Part shown: positions 21,700 through 34,136 of the stretch, in pieces
Numbering within the stretch: position 1 is the stretch's first letter
Layout: every line of letters begins with the position of its first letter
Assembly (NCBI GenBank): GCA_019055375.1
Contig: JAHQIW010004746.1
Location: forward strand, 146,320 to 210,319
Reading direction: 5' to 3'
Source of the DNA: Parelaphostrongylus tenuis
Taxonomy: Eukaryota > Nematoda > Chromadorea > Rhabditida > Metastrongylidae
DNA length: 64,000 bases
Notes under the pieces: model-generated
The model's input: the letters and a program-made list of their open reading frames with translations, nothing else
Told to the model about the DNA's origin: nothing
Databases searched by the model: none
Translations under genes and position numbers: made by a program

Positions 21700-22720
21700 C
21701 TCCATAAACGAGTCATCAATTGGAACTGCACCACGAAAATACAGCTCCTTCATCAACTTCTTACCATACCCATTGAAAAAGGGGTTCGACAAGGCGATAC
21801 AATATCGCCAAAGCTGTTCACCGCCGCACTGTAGTGGATAATGAAGTAGCTTGATTGGAACGAGAAGGTCATGCGCGTCAATGAAAAATTCCTGTCAAAC
21901 CTTCGTTCTGCGGATGACGTTGTCTTATTTTCTAGAAGCACTACTGAAGCAGAGACGATGCTCAAGGAACTTAACGAAGCGGGTAAGAAGATTGGACTAC
22001 GCATAAATCGCATTGAGACCGAGTTCATGAAAAACCAATGGTGCAATGATGAACATATCAGACTGGAAGGATCTTTGATTATGAGACCTCCTCGTACGTG
22101 TACTCGTGGTTACTGATTGGAGAACATGAGGACGACTCACAGAAAAGAGGAGCGTGGGCTGCATCGGCCTCTCAAGAAGCCACCGACCAAATAACGGACC
22201 CCAATCTGTATACAGCGGAGAGTGGGCTGATGCTTTGACCACTGAATATGAGAACAATATGAAGGCTCACAGAGAGCTTGAACATGTCTTCTGAAGGGTT
22301 ATGCAGCTCAGATCTCACAAATTCATCTCGTCTTTGTGATCCAGAGAATTCACGTCGATAGCGAAGCACAGATGGGCCGGTCAGATAGTAAGAAGATCAG
22401 ACGACAGATCGACGAAGCGAACTGAGAATGGGCGCCACGAGAATACACCCGTCTCCGAGAACGACCACCTTCATATTGGGCTGCCGTATTCACTAGAAGA
22501 TTTAATCAGCTATATTCGTATCTGTGATCAGATCAGCGGTATTCGTACCTGCCGATATTCTACAGATCACGGTATGAAACTCGCGCCAGTGGCCATGGTC
22601 GAATGAAACCGCCGCCATGCACGACAATCGCGGGAAGAGGAGACGAATGGAGGATGTGCTGGGATCCGCACAATTCATGAGGACGGACCGTTCAAGTTTT
22701 GAAGTAAGTAAGATCTAAAA
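21700..22720 (+). mobile_element. RTE-type LINE reverse transcriptase, broken
   Basis: Reverse transcriptase pieces: IPIEKGVRQGDTISPKLF (fingers/palm), then LSNLRSADDVVLFS with the catalytic ADD, and EAETMLKELNEAGKKIGLR, INRIETEFMKNQW. Downstream frames contain remnants of the typical C-terminal segment: WAPREYTRLRERPPSYWA. The normal FADD motif reads SADD, and at least one stop (21832-21834) and several frame changes break the ORF. The 3' end 'aagtaagtaag' at 22702-22712 is typical for these elements. Confidence 0.8.
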
Positions 22721-22909
22721 AGCCCATTATCTGCATTTTCGTCACCAAAATCTTTCAGATGTTTTTTTAATGTCAAGAATGTTTTGTTGATAACATTTAT
22801 TAAACGGTCAACAACCTGCGTAAAACAATTTACTTCAGGTCACAATCTGTCTTTAGCAATTTGTAACAATTTCATTGCACTATTCACAATATTTTTGTTA
22901 ACATAATGC

Positions 22910-24350
22910 ATTTACCAATATACAATAATGGCACAATCAACAATAATCACAGAAGCTGAATTAATGAGATCAATAAGAGCTGAGTCTAGGGCGCTTATTG
23001 CAGTGTTGATGAACAGACTTGTAATAATCTGAACAAAAAGGCGTTTTGCATTGACTGCACCTATTAATTTCTTTACGATTATAATTTTGAGCACATGGAG
23101 AACCTAAGACAGTGGCCATTCTGTAGCACTCAACACAACGGTTGCAAGGTTGCAATGGCTCTACTTCAAGGATGTGATTAGTTGTCGGCGGAGAAGGAGT
23201 GCTCCCAAACAGCGAGTGTACATCACTTTCTTGTACGCGTTATATCGAATTTTTCCTATGTTGGTGGAGTACATTGTATAGTCTTTCAACATGGACATGT
23301 GCGTGACGTAGTGGAAGGGTGCACGGATGTGCCTAAAGTATGGAACTACAGGTTTTGAACTAAGAAGCAACATAATGCACCCACCACTCGAAAGTTCTCC
23401 TGAGAAATGGAGAGATGGCAGCCATCTGATCGGTGAGATCCACCAATCCCTTCTTTTTGTTATAGCTCGCAACATTTTCGCGTCTATCTGCGCATTTTTA
23501 GTGGAGCGATGCGCTGTAGAAATTACTGTCACTTCTCTTTGTCCATCCATCTGAGCACCATTGCGCCATTCTGGTTTTGCATGGCTCTCCACTCGCCTCT
23601 GCGCAGTCTTCCCTGCAGAAATTTTTTTGGCATGCCTTTCCTGCTCTTTCGCACGTCCCGACAAAGTATGTGCTCTTTTGCAACAGCTTCTCAGCGAGAG
23701 GAACGCTTGTGTACGAGCTGTCAGCGTATAGGAGCCTCCTTTGATCTAGTATGGTCCTCCATGAACCCCATCACTACAGGATCCGCAAGAGGCTCGTCCG
23801 ATGTGGGATTTCGGCTTGAACCTGCATAAACTTTCGTTTACTAAGTATACCGTTCATCGCCACGAAGTTTGAACATTTTAACTCCATATATGTTTATTTT
23901 CCAAGTAGTGTACTGGCAAAACCTTGACCTTCCTCTGAAAGGTATCATCGATTCGTCGATACACGCATCTCTTCCGCAGTGTACAGAGACTTACAATTCA
24001 TGTTTACAAGTTCCCACACTCAGTTTCCAAATGTCCTTCATGAAGACTTCGAAAAATCCACTGGGTCGCGATATGAGGAATATGCTCCACTCTGAGCACC
24101 ACCGAGATTCTCGTCGAAGGGCAAGGGGGTAGGCGCCTCGACCAGCCACTCTTTGCGCTGGTGTCAGCCGATGTGCCTATGCTTCATCGTCTGAATACCT
24201 TTCTAGGGATTCACAGGCTGCCACTGCTAAATGTAACAGTACTTGCAAATCTCCAACTGTAGCCGTAATGGTGGCTTGCAATTTTGAGACATCTGGTGCG
24301 AAATTGTCGTGGAATTTTTCGAAAACAGACATGACGATGCTAGAAGACTA
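22910..24350 (-). mobile_element. PiggyBac-type transposase, degenerate
   Basis: Minus strand, in order: CIDESMIPFRGRSRFCQY and YGVKMFKLRGDERYT (about 23960-23840; catalytic Asp region), VYAGSSRNPTSDEP, then LLQKSTYFVGTCERAGK in one frame and KGMPKKFLQGRLRRGEW in another, MVLRWMD and REVTVISTAHRS. The C-terminal Cys-rich zinc-binding domain (CNRCVECYR, CAQNY, CSQCKTPFCSDYY) lies at 23150-22970. Many stops and frameshifts. Terminal repeats were not identified. Confidence 0.8.
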
Positions 24351-25720
24351 GCTTTTGAACACTTCCAAACAGAATAGCCAAGTGCATTGAAGTGATAAAC
24401 TCAAAGCTGAGCGGATATTATCGTAATGAGACTGAAATAATACTAGAGAATAACGAGAATAACAGCTCAGTTGATGTGGAGATGGCAATCAAAATGTCGT
24501 GAAACGCAATCAATCAATGTGATGGAATGACGCCTTCGCGCCCCGATTTGTTTGATCTCCTTGATGTTCGATTCGCTTGATCTACTCAACTAACTTTGCC
24601 CGCAGTTGGTAGAATATTCGCGACACCTCTTCGCAGAGAATGTGCAAATGGAGTCTAAATATCGTTGATGTTGAAAACCCTCCCCTAAGAATGCTTGTAT
24701 CCTTTTTTTAAAGCACTATTCTATAGTCTTTTTCCAACCAGCTATCTTCTATTCGTCACGGATATTTGCCTGCCCTCCAACAACCTTGTAATGATTGGTC
24801 AAAGACAGTACGTGAAAGTTGGCCAACTCCTTGCATATGAGCTTTAGGTCGCTTTGAACACCTGCTTGTCGTCATCAAGGGTTGGGTTTTGGGTGAGAGG
24901 GCTTTACTTGACCCAGTGTCTTCCATGCTCTAATCAGTCTAATCATCGATCTCCCCTTCGGCATTGTTTGTGAGCATGCTACCAGGCAAGGTTTGTAAGT
25001 CTTCATCTAGAGACATCCCTCTCATACAGACTATTTATTTAGGTGCACTTTTCCGTACAATTTATACCTAGCAACTTTACAATGTCTACAATAATTTCAT
25101 CATCTAGCATACAGTTCTCTACTTGCCTATCATAATGATGAGCAATTTACAAAAATTAACAGAATGCACTTCTATTTTCTGGAATATCACTGATCAGTAT
25201 GACTTTCAACGAATGTGAAGTAATCATATTCCGCGAACTTCACACAAATGCCAATCCACCACATGATTTGAGTCTGATACGTCAGCTATAATAATCAAAT
25301 GCACTGTTCGAGTATTTCCCTCCAACTGTACATGAGTAACCGCTCCATATAATAACTATAAATAACTCAAATTAGTCATACGCTGAAATAAACTATTTGG
25401 AAGTCAAATCACTCACATGGGTAAGGAGGAATGATGTCCATCGGAAGCAATTGGCGATAAGGTCCCTTATTAAGTTATGGGCAGCTGCCAACGGCTTCTG
25501 ATGGTTCTACTGAAGTTATTTGGAGAGGTTGGAACCGGACAAAATACGTTAGTTCGTCTTGAGATCACTTAACTGAACAGGAATGCATAGAACACCTTAA
25601 TGAGCGCCCTTGTCCATTGCAAACGCTGTCTAGATAAATGGTGTTCATAGTGCAATACAAGGTGGTGAAAACACTGATGACTCTCAAAGGATAGAAGTAA
25701 GTAATTTCTGTGTATTAAAA
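24350..25720. other. No gene recognised
   Basis: AT-rich, no ORF with conserved motif. I see no clear repeats other than local AT tracts. Confidence 0.4.
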
Positions 25721-25729
25721 GGCTCCGTC

Positions 25730-26160
25730 TCCTAAATTACACTTATAATGAGAATTTTGGAGAGTTAGTGGCATTGCATGCAGTGTACAACACTATTTTT
25801 GGCAAGCTATCCATTCCCCTGTAACTTATCATCGCAATGATTATTTTATTGGTGCAAATCATGAGATTCTACCAAAATTGGGACATCTATCGCGTAATAT
25901 TGAATTCCGAAATACAAATTGGTATATGATTTATCATGATGATACTATACTGATTATCGACTATTGACGGCTGTTCGTAACAATGAATAGAGGTACTTGC
26001 TCTTGATATAGGAAATGAATGATAAACGTAATAGTGAAATGTGGACAAATGTGAACAAGAAAGCATTAAATCTTTCCACAAGAGTCCGAAATATGATTTC
26101 CACGTAAGCATCTGCGTTTCCCTTCAAAAAATATGTTGTTTAGAAAAAACATCGGCAGGA
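25730..26160 (-). repeat. Old dispersed repeat, inverted partner of 29150-29560
   Basis: The reverse complement matches 29150-29560, including 'gatgcttac..ggaaatc' and 'tatcattcatttccta'. Both also share 'ttgccaaaa' and 'gcatgc'. The related ORFs (MLTWKSYFGLLW here, MLTRKSYFALLL there) both end early; no domain recognised. Confidence 0.5.
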
Positions 26161-26699
26161 TTTCCAGTTACTACGGCGATGAAGCGATATTCAAACAAGG
26201 CGTCGTACACTCAACTGCTCGTGGCTGGTGAAACATGATTGTCATAAATTCCTCTTCGAATAGTTGTGAGGTCTCCTTCAAAGCAATGTAATCTGTTAAC
26301 GTATTTCTAACAAATCTGATTAAATATGAAAGACTCAAAATATGTTATTGGACACCTGTTTTTATTGATTGTGCCAGCAGCAAATGTGATGCTTCCCATT
26401 TTCATTGACAGAATAGAATAAAACTTATTTTTGTCCGAGTCGGCGATTTCTCACTATTGCAATGAGATAAATTGTTTCTTCATCTTCAGGAGCCATTTCA
26501 ATCATTTGATTTGACATAAGCAATGTCCTGCTGAATGATTTCCACTTCGATCGAGGCAACCGTCAAAAAGTTTTTGAACTATCAGGCGTCGTCGCTATCA
26601 AATGCTGTACGACAATTTTCAATCTGAAAATTAGTATTCCAGTCATCTACTAAAGAATAAGTCGCTACGCTGATTGATGCAGTTCTGTGCAATTCCTAT

Positions 26700-27800
26700 T
26701 CCAATCGGCATCATTGATGTTTACTTGGAAACATTAGTTCTTTGAAATTTTTGAGATAATTATGAAGCGTATAAAGTGTCAAATGGCCGTGTCAACCACA
26801 TGCTTCGGGAAACATCTCTCGGGCTTTCTTTTTCCTTAAAAAACCTACGACTGATCATAGCCACAGTTAATAAAAGTCAATTTAGAAACTACTATCAGTA
26901 CGCTCTGCTCAATTCACAGAAATTGCACACTAAGCATTTTTTTGTGGCGAGGACCAACGAAGCATGGGACACTTAAGCTGGTGGTTAAAAAGCAACAATT
27001 TGCAGGAAACGGAGTAGGTCTTCTGAATAACACTAATTCTGCCTCTATAGCTACTCTTTAATATTCTGATGATCAATTTTCAGCATGTTATGAGGAAAAA
27101 TCACCTTCCGAACGGCTTTGAAGAACAAAGCTTAGTATAAACTATGTTGATTCTTGAACCAAGTACATGCCATAGAAAATTTCTCCCGTATCCATATAAC
27201 AGGAATTTCCCTCTGTGCGATATGAAATGTTAAGTCTCTTGCGAATTTTCGTCTTTAAACGCTTCATTTCTTCACCAGGTTCTCACAATCGTGAGTAATG
27301 CGAATATGATGTCATCACACGTCTTAACCTCACATGCACCTCTTCACTCTTGACACGTACTGGTATTTTTGGTCCAGGTTTATTTAAAATCGTCTTATGA
27401 AGCTTACTATTCAAGTAAAGATTTCTACGCTGTTGTTCTATGGCAAAACTTGCATAAAGCAAAATCAAAACTTCCCTATTTGCTCTAAGGAAACCAACAA
27501 TATTTGAAAAAAAAATTGCACCTTAAAAAACATTGCATATCGAATTGCCCTCCAGTGGTTCAACGACTGGAAGAGGATGCTCAGGTCGTCTTGCCTTTAT
27601 GGCCACTCAGTAAAATCTTCTCAATGCACCTTTTAGATAGAGTAACGTGCGCGATAGTGCTTTTTGTTGGATCGAGCACTCTTGGGCAATTCAAAAACAA
27701 AACTCTGCTACAAAGAGCATTCGTGATTGGTGAGATGTTATACATCTACGCCATTGCTGTTCGGAAGTTGAGTACCACTAGTAGAAATCTATCTTTCTTT
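26700..27800 (+). repeat. Old dispersed repeat, inverted partner of 46400-47600
   Basis: Two stretches match the minus strand of 46400-47600 at the protein level: QFRNYYQYALLNSQKL against WFRNYYYHALGNANIL, and DRVTCAIVLFVGSSTLGQF against NRVMCAMALSIVSNTLQQF. The order of the blocks is the same in both copies. Probably a transposon of unknown type; no catalytic motif seen. Confidence 0.5.
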
Positions 27801-28234
27801 GAAGTAACGTAATGACTTTGAATCTCAGCCCAATCCACACAACTTACGAATGTTTGCAGCGACAAGTAGTAGCTCAGCATCAAATGCAGATGATCAGAGT
27901 AGCAAGCAATAATCCAAAACTTGAACTTACGATTTCAATCGGTAACGGCAATTCTGACGCACGAGTCAAAAGAGTGGTGCTTAGAGCCTTTGAGACTGTT
28001 TGATAAAATCAAACAAATCCGTTAATAAACAAAGAGCAATTCGTCTCAAATCCATGAATATAGATTTGAGTAAGGCTCATCAATCAGACTGTGTGACAAC
28101 ACACTAGATTTGTTTGATAATAGTTAATTGATTTGATTTTAAACGGTTTTTACTGGTTAAGCGCTTGGGTTGCATTGCACGCCGAATTTCTACGTGGCAA
28201 GCAGAGAGCGCAAGTCGTTCCAGTGAGCATAAAA

Positions 28235-28520
28235 AGACAAAGGATGAAGCTCTTGGCGCTGATCAAACCCTGAGGGATGCGCCATGCAATCATCTTCAAT
28301 TTTTAACTTTGTTTAAGCTGACTGAATGCTATGTGGCCTTCACAAGTACTCGCTGTAGCATCCTGCTAAACCAGTCAATGCTACTTATCCTCCCAGACAA
28401 GTCTGAGACCAGTCTGGCGCCAGTTTATCGACCCCGGAGGGACGGATGGCTTGGTGAGCCGTCGCATCGACCTGTGTAGCACCAGAGCACCTCTAGTCAC
28501 TGCGCCACATGCTCTCTACA
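28235..28520 (-). mobile_element. tRNA-derived SINE
   Basis: Read on minus: head with 'tggcgcagtgactagag', 'ggttcgat'-like region worn, body from 'ctgagaccagtctggcgcc' (on +), tail 'aaaggatgaagctcttggcg' on +. Same family as 50195-50500. Confidence 0.6.
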
Positions 28521-28559
28521 ATAGAAATATGATGGCTATTTGAAAGATTTTGGATCTTT

Positions 28560-28860
28560 AGCTTCACTAACGAGAGCTGGCTTTCGGCTTCTACATCAAG
28601 CGTGATTCTTTCCTACTTCTGTTTCTGATTCGGCCTAACATCATCTCCGAATCACTAGTAGGAAGTCCAGCTGACCATTCGTCGTCGAACTCTACACTTT
28701 GGAGAACGATATTGTGAAGACCTTAAAACGGTCTTGCAAGGTTACGTCAGGAAACCAAAAACATTATATGTACGACCAGCAATATACCATTTGGAACATG
28801 TGCCGTGGACCACACAGCTAGTGAAGACGGACCATCTAAGTATCTAAGTAAGTAAAAAAA
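28560..28860 (+). repeat. LINE 3'-end remnant
   Basis: Ends in 'ctaagtatctaagtaagta', like the RTE 3' end at 22702. The upstream sequence has no open frame. Confidence 0.35.
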
Positions 28861-29939
28861 GAGTTAAATCGTCACGTAAGCGAAAAATGATAGAAGAAAC
28901 TTCAATAAGGTTACATTTGATTTGAATATATCAGAACAATTATAAAACAATGAACTATTTTTCAAAAATAATATTGTACATTGCAATGCAATGCCAGTTC
29001 AGCGATACTTCCAATAAACTTCTCATAAATAATAGAGTTTAGAAAGGAAACTCCTACACAGTTGTAAAAGAAGCTTTGTTCTATTGTCTTATGGGTGACA
29101 ACTTTCTTTATTTCTACCTATTCACTGATGTGAATATTGCTTCATCCCTGTAACCTGGAATTGTTCACGCTTTGTTCCAAACATATTTTTGAGAGGGAAA
29201 CCTCGATGCTTACAAGGAAATCGTATTTCGCACTCTTATTGAACAATCTCATGCTTTCTTATCTATGTTTAACATTATTCATTCGTGTTCATCATTCATT
29301 TCCTATGTTAAGAGCAGATCACCTTTATTCATTGCTATGAATGACCGTCAAATATAATGCTGTCAAATACCAATTTATGTTACCAGTCCCATTACCGAAA
29401 TCAAATATTGCGGCATCAATTTCTCAATTCTGATATGACATTGCACATAATGCTTTAATCTTTGTTTTGGTAAGTAACAGGACGACGAATAGTTTGCCAA
29501 AATAGTGTCGCACATTGCATGCGATGCCACTCTATAGATAACTCTTTCCAAATGTTCCATTACCAGTATAATTCGGAAGTTGGGACCTTTACTGAAATCC
29601 AGGGCATATGTTGTTCTATCCTTCTATATCTATAAGTAATTTTATTATCTTGTTTGGTGCGCTTTGAAAATCACTAATCAAAGCAGCTTTTGTCACTGGA
29701 CATGGGCGCTAATTTAATTTTTTTTTTTAGTTCAGGTTTCTATACATTCCTTTCCAATTGGATATCTCAGGACGATTTATTCAACTTCGTTTAGTTCTAC
29801 CCTCCCACATAGCTTTGACAGAATCATCTGTATCCGGTTGCTGCTGTCCTTAACTTCACGAGAGTCCTGATCCGAAAACTGGGCGTTCCTTTCACTAAAA
29901 TTACGTTTTTATGATTCCCAATAATAATCAACCTATGAC

Positions 29940-31130
29940 GACTAGAAAAACGTTGAGCGAGAGAAGATAGTTTCACTCTTTCGGAGGTACCTCTCAAACT
30001 ATCTGATGCGGATTTTATTGAGGCTTACTCGGACTATTTCCAAGTTTGCAATATCGTTGAAGGTTCCAACTGCGTCGCTATCCCATGTTGTTATCCCAAG
30101 GGTGTAGCCGTCGCATTGAAAAGTAGGGATTTTCAGGAGAAATGTCAGAGATAGAAAAGTTCTAGGCCTTGATCAATCCTAAGGTTTGCACCAATCACTC
30201 GTCATCAATTTCTAGCTTCTGACAAGGTGACGATGCGGTCTAGCTATATATTAAACCGGTGCTGCTTGTGTTCCCAAACAAGATTGACACAAATATCAAG
30301 AATTGCAGAGGGATGAAAGACTTGATGAGCCATGAGTGCGAGATCGAACTTGTGACTTCGGGTGCGACGCAAAACTCCTTTAACCACTGCGCCACATGAG
30401 TCGTTCAGTACTACAATTTTCAGTTTTCGAGTTGTCGAATGATTACTAATAGTCTAATGAAAAGCTATACTGAGTGAAAAAGAAGAAAAAATGCAACCGC
30501 TTTCTATAGGATGCGACTGCATCCCATTCAATTCATAAAGATTCATGTGTCCCTTCACTAATATTCTATCTAATTCAATCAATAATTCACCACCTAATAC
30601 CAGAAATTTCGCTGTGAAATTCAGAATTGGTTGCGATTGCAGAATGTTGCTGCTCACTGGTTAATAGAACGTAGCATGGCGATTTTGTCGAACCATAAAC
30701 AGGCCCACTATCAGAATTGGCATTCTCAAGCTATCGAATGACTACAGAACCATGAACAAGAAAAAGAAACAAGTACAAGTAGATATTATAAAACAACCGA
30801 AAATGTTTTCCTTTTGGAAAAGTGTGGGTACTATTCTATTATGGTGGCGCCACTTGAGGGCTTCGGTAAAAGCGTATTCTTTGCTGTTGTCTGACGAATG
30901 TATGATTATCTGATAGCTTAAATCAAGTGAATTGTAAGGGTATATTTTGTTTCTCATATTGCTTGTTTTGAATGCCGTAGGAGTCAAAATGAGATTTTGT
31001 TTCTCATTTGAGGATTTTTCGCCTGATAAGAGTCTTTTATAACAAAATCTTAACTATTGGATAGAGCAAATCTATTTGATTAAGAAAATGTGTATGCCAT
31101 TTAGCAAAAGCTTCTTAGAGCTCTGCGATT
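29940..31130 (+). repeat. 5' flank of CAP copy A, paralogous to 40180-41330
   Basis: Order and sequence parallel 40250-41330: 'gtagccgtcgcattg', 'cctaaggtttgcacca', then a minus-strand SINE (30140-30405 against 40530-40830) and 'tattctatctaat'. The SINE insertion is therefore older than the duplication. No intact ORF. Confidence 0.6.
30140..30405 (-). mobile_element. tRNA-derived SINE
   Basis: On +: 'cttgatcaatcctaaggtt' tail side, 'gagccatgagtgcgagatcg' (complement of the B-box region) and 'ccactgcgccacatgagtc' (complement of the A-box head). Confidence 0.65.
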
Positions 31131-32764
31131 AACACAAGAATAGTGGGTTTCACACATTTGAAATATCGCTGTTTTCCGCATCCCTTCAAAAACGTGCTTT
31201 TCAAATTCTTCAAGTTGCTTTTTGACTTAATCAATAGCTCAAATCTAGACAATTCCAGCGATCTACTCTTATGTTCTAAAGGAAACCTTTCAGTTCGCTG
31301 TAACAGCCAAAATAACAGTATGTTTCACACTTGAGGTGCTTCAACGCGTCTATCGTCAGGAAGAGCATTTTCCTTAGACTTTCAGAAGCCTGAATAGTCG
31401 ATAGTCTGAATTTTGGTGATTCCAGTGATGTATTTGGTTTTTTGAAAGGACTTCTTAGTGAGCTGTAATAGGTTAGGGCGCGCAATGTAGCGACGGCACC
31501 TGGCCACCACGCATCGCCAGTATGTGGGTGGGATTTCATAATACTGGCCCCTGGCTGACGAGCAATCTCAACATTTCCCATAATGATTAGTCATTACAAG
31601 TCAACTGTCTTCAACTGTCTAATGAATCTTACCGGTTTCATTCAATCATGAGCATTTTCGCTTCAAAAAAGATTGGGGGATAGGCAAGATTGTGGAGATA
31701 GACGAATCATTGTTTTTAAAGAGGAAAAATAATGCCGGACGTGTGATCCCCAACAATGGATTTTTGAAGGAGTCTGTCGTGAGACAAAGCAATGCTTTTG
31801 GTGGCAGTTCCAGATCGTGCAGCATCAACCTTGTTGACTGCTAACAAAAGCAACGTTGCCCATGGTTTTACGATCTATTCCGATGTTGGAAAGGGTACGT
31901 GACTGAAGACATACAAAAAACTGGTTTCCACGATCAACGTTCGTCACAAATTTGTAGGTCCACACACAGGTACTCACTCTCAAACGGTCGAAATGATGCT
32001 GGGATCTGGAAAAAATGGCGCAACAGACGCCACCGAGGACCTCACGCCATTTTTGGAGTCATACTTGGCTGACTTCACGTGGCGTGAAATGATCGCAGGT
32101 GAAAATATGTGATTGTTGCGACCTTCCGTTTATTTTTCGCCAATGTCCCAGCTGTAATCCCCATTGTCGATCTAGGTAACGTTGTTTTTAAATCACTCTT
32201 GGATGCTATCAAAGTTTTGTGGCCCCTGAGCAGTCATCTATATTTTGTTGCGAGTTTGTCAAACTTTGAAACACGATAAATTATTTTCAACAAATCTTTT
32301 TTCTGAAAAAGCACATGGATATGTGGAAAAAATCGAAGAGATCTCTGATTTTCATCAAGAAATCCACATGTGATTTATAAAGCGGATTGCTATTACAGCT
32401 GTACACACACCCTAGCAAACTAGAAGTGCTCACTGAGTGCAAAACCCAACATACTTTTGGTACTTACAATCTCGAAAAAAAGTCCTTTACGAATGCCAGA
32501 CGTGCCATTATAATCGGAAAAATTTTTGCTATCTAACGTTGAAAGTTTATTACAACAAAACTTTTATCCAGCGAGAAATTTTCGAATGAGGAACAAAATC
32601 TTATTTTGACTGGTACGATGCCAAAAATAAGCTATTTGAGGAATTAAACATGCCATTAAAAGTCGCTTGATCTAAGTTATCGATGAACTACAAAACGTTT
32701 TGCAAAAGAAAAAAATGTGTTTTTATCAAAGGCCTCAAGTGGCACCGCCATAATAGAACCGTAT
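30829..32764 (+). mobile_element. Merlin/IS1595-type DNA transposon with long inverted ends
   Basis: The left end 'ttctattatggtggcgcca' (30834) and the right end 'ggcaccgccataatagaa' (to 32758) are inverted; the similarity extends about 300 bases inward (30834-31130 against 32758-32480). Broken transposase between. Flanks are similar over about 8 bases ('agtgtgg' before, 'atgtgg' after), as expected for a Merlin target duplication. The paralogous copy B at 41290-41345 reads through without the element, an empty site. Confidence 0.7.
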
Positions 32765-33434
32765 CAAAATGTGGTTCTTCATGTTCAAACATAATTGATT
32801 TTTCGACATATGGCCGTTCTTTGCATTAAAAAAGCCATGTATCTCTCATAGAAGTCCACTTTGTAATATATCATCATTTATGATAATGTCTTATTGAAAC
32901 CTTAACTTACTACAGAATTTCCTACATTTCCACATCTTGTGCATGCGCCGTAAAAAATCCTTGCGCGAATTTCTTGTGGCAACCCCATATACCATAAGGT
33001 TCTCAACTGTTCGAGATAGTGTTGATTCTAATTGAACTGTTAAATTTTGTTTGATGTAGCCCTGCATGGGCTGAGGCAGGCGGGATGGCTGATAGTTAAA
33101 TAACTGGTTTACAAGAACACACACCACTTTAGCATGCTCATAAAAAGAATACTTTGAAACATAAAAATTATCATGTCATTTAGATGAGTCAAAGATACTG
33201 CAAAAACTTTGTGCGTTCTCCTAAGCTATTAAACTTCTTCAAACAAGTTTGCCCGTTGACATGTCACATTTCGGTGATCTTCGAGACGACCACTTGTTAA
33301 GTGGCGGGATATCTGATTGGTGGACTATAATGTGAACATAGCATTTGCTACTGCTTTGTCAGTAGGGCGAAAGCATTCAGCACCATAAGAATGTAGAGGC
33401 GGAAATAGTAGGGTATTGAAATATGTTATCTTTC
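31458..33434. repeat. Large inverted repeat, left arm
   Basis: Almost exact reverse complement of 34137-36116. It covers the inner two thirds of the Merlin element plus the CAP copy A upstream region. Compared at the ends and at many interior points, only scattered differences were seen (for example 'aatagtagggtattg' against 'aatagtagggggtattg'). Confidence 0.9.
31650..32110 (+). pseudogene. ISXO2-like (IS1595/Merlin) transposase, frameshifted
   Basis: DDE transposase of the IS1595/ISXO2-like fold. First frame: IGKIVEIDESLFLKRKNNAG (catalytic DE, 'IDES'). A second frame continues with the ETKQCF strand, a third with VAVPDRAASTLL, AHGFTIYSD (second catalytic Asp), then KFVGPHTGTHSQTVEMMLG and ESYLADFTWREMI. 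At least two frameshifts. An inverted, near-identical copy is at 35480-35930 on the minus strand. Confidence 0.8.
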
Positions 33435-34136
33435 CACCTCTTGACAAAAGGGGTTCGATGACTATCTACAAAACAGATCAAAAAGCTTTTGTAGACGGTA
33501 CAAAAGCTGCCAGATCGATCGCATGCTCAGTCCATGACAATGAATGCAATGATTGCTGCTCTTTTTATACTGCTGGTGGGTTTGACATTGCTCAAACACG
33601 ACAATTTCTCAGCAAGTTACAGATTGAGGAGAGATCCATTCTGAAATTTCATGTCACAATGGGGACATTGAATTTTGTCAATAAAGGCTTCTTTTTGGAG
33701 AAAGGCTCTGCTGAGAAGATAATGAACTCAAGGCGAATTTATAATCAATCCCCTAATCCATTGGAATAGCGTGTTTGAAGATCTGATGTTGTATACCGAA
33801 TTCTGAATGGTATTCCTTCTTGTAGGTATAGTGTTCAATTGTGAAAAACCCAGAAAGGATTATTTTCTCCTATTACTGAACAACGCAATTGTGAATGAAC
33901 ACATCGATCTAAGGTCTGCTTTGAATCGCATATTCAATATCGATAGCTATCACGGTGAGATTAATCTGAGAAAATGCCAAATTTATTTTCAGAATTGCTC
34001 TCACGAATGGAACATAAGAGTATTGTAACACCGGGAGCAATACTTTTCCCATAGCCAGTAACATGAGCCTTTTGGTAAATAATTAATAGTGACAAAAATG
34101 AGTTTATCGCACCTCAGTGGAGTGTACTGTGTACTA

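Noticed and set aside
23161..23664. 167-residue minus ORF as a gene
   Set aside because: It mixes frames of a decayed piggyBac transposase; the conserved blocks are in neighbouring frames.
33416..33769. 117-residue ORF in the loop of the large inverted repeat as a novel gene
   Set aside because: It overlaps the CAP-A signal-peptide exon in another frame and crosses the arm boundary; the paralogous region at 41990-42240 is not open.
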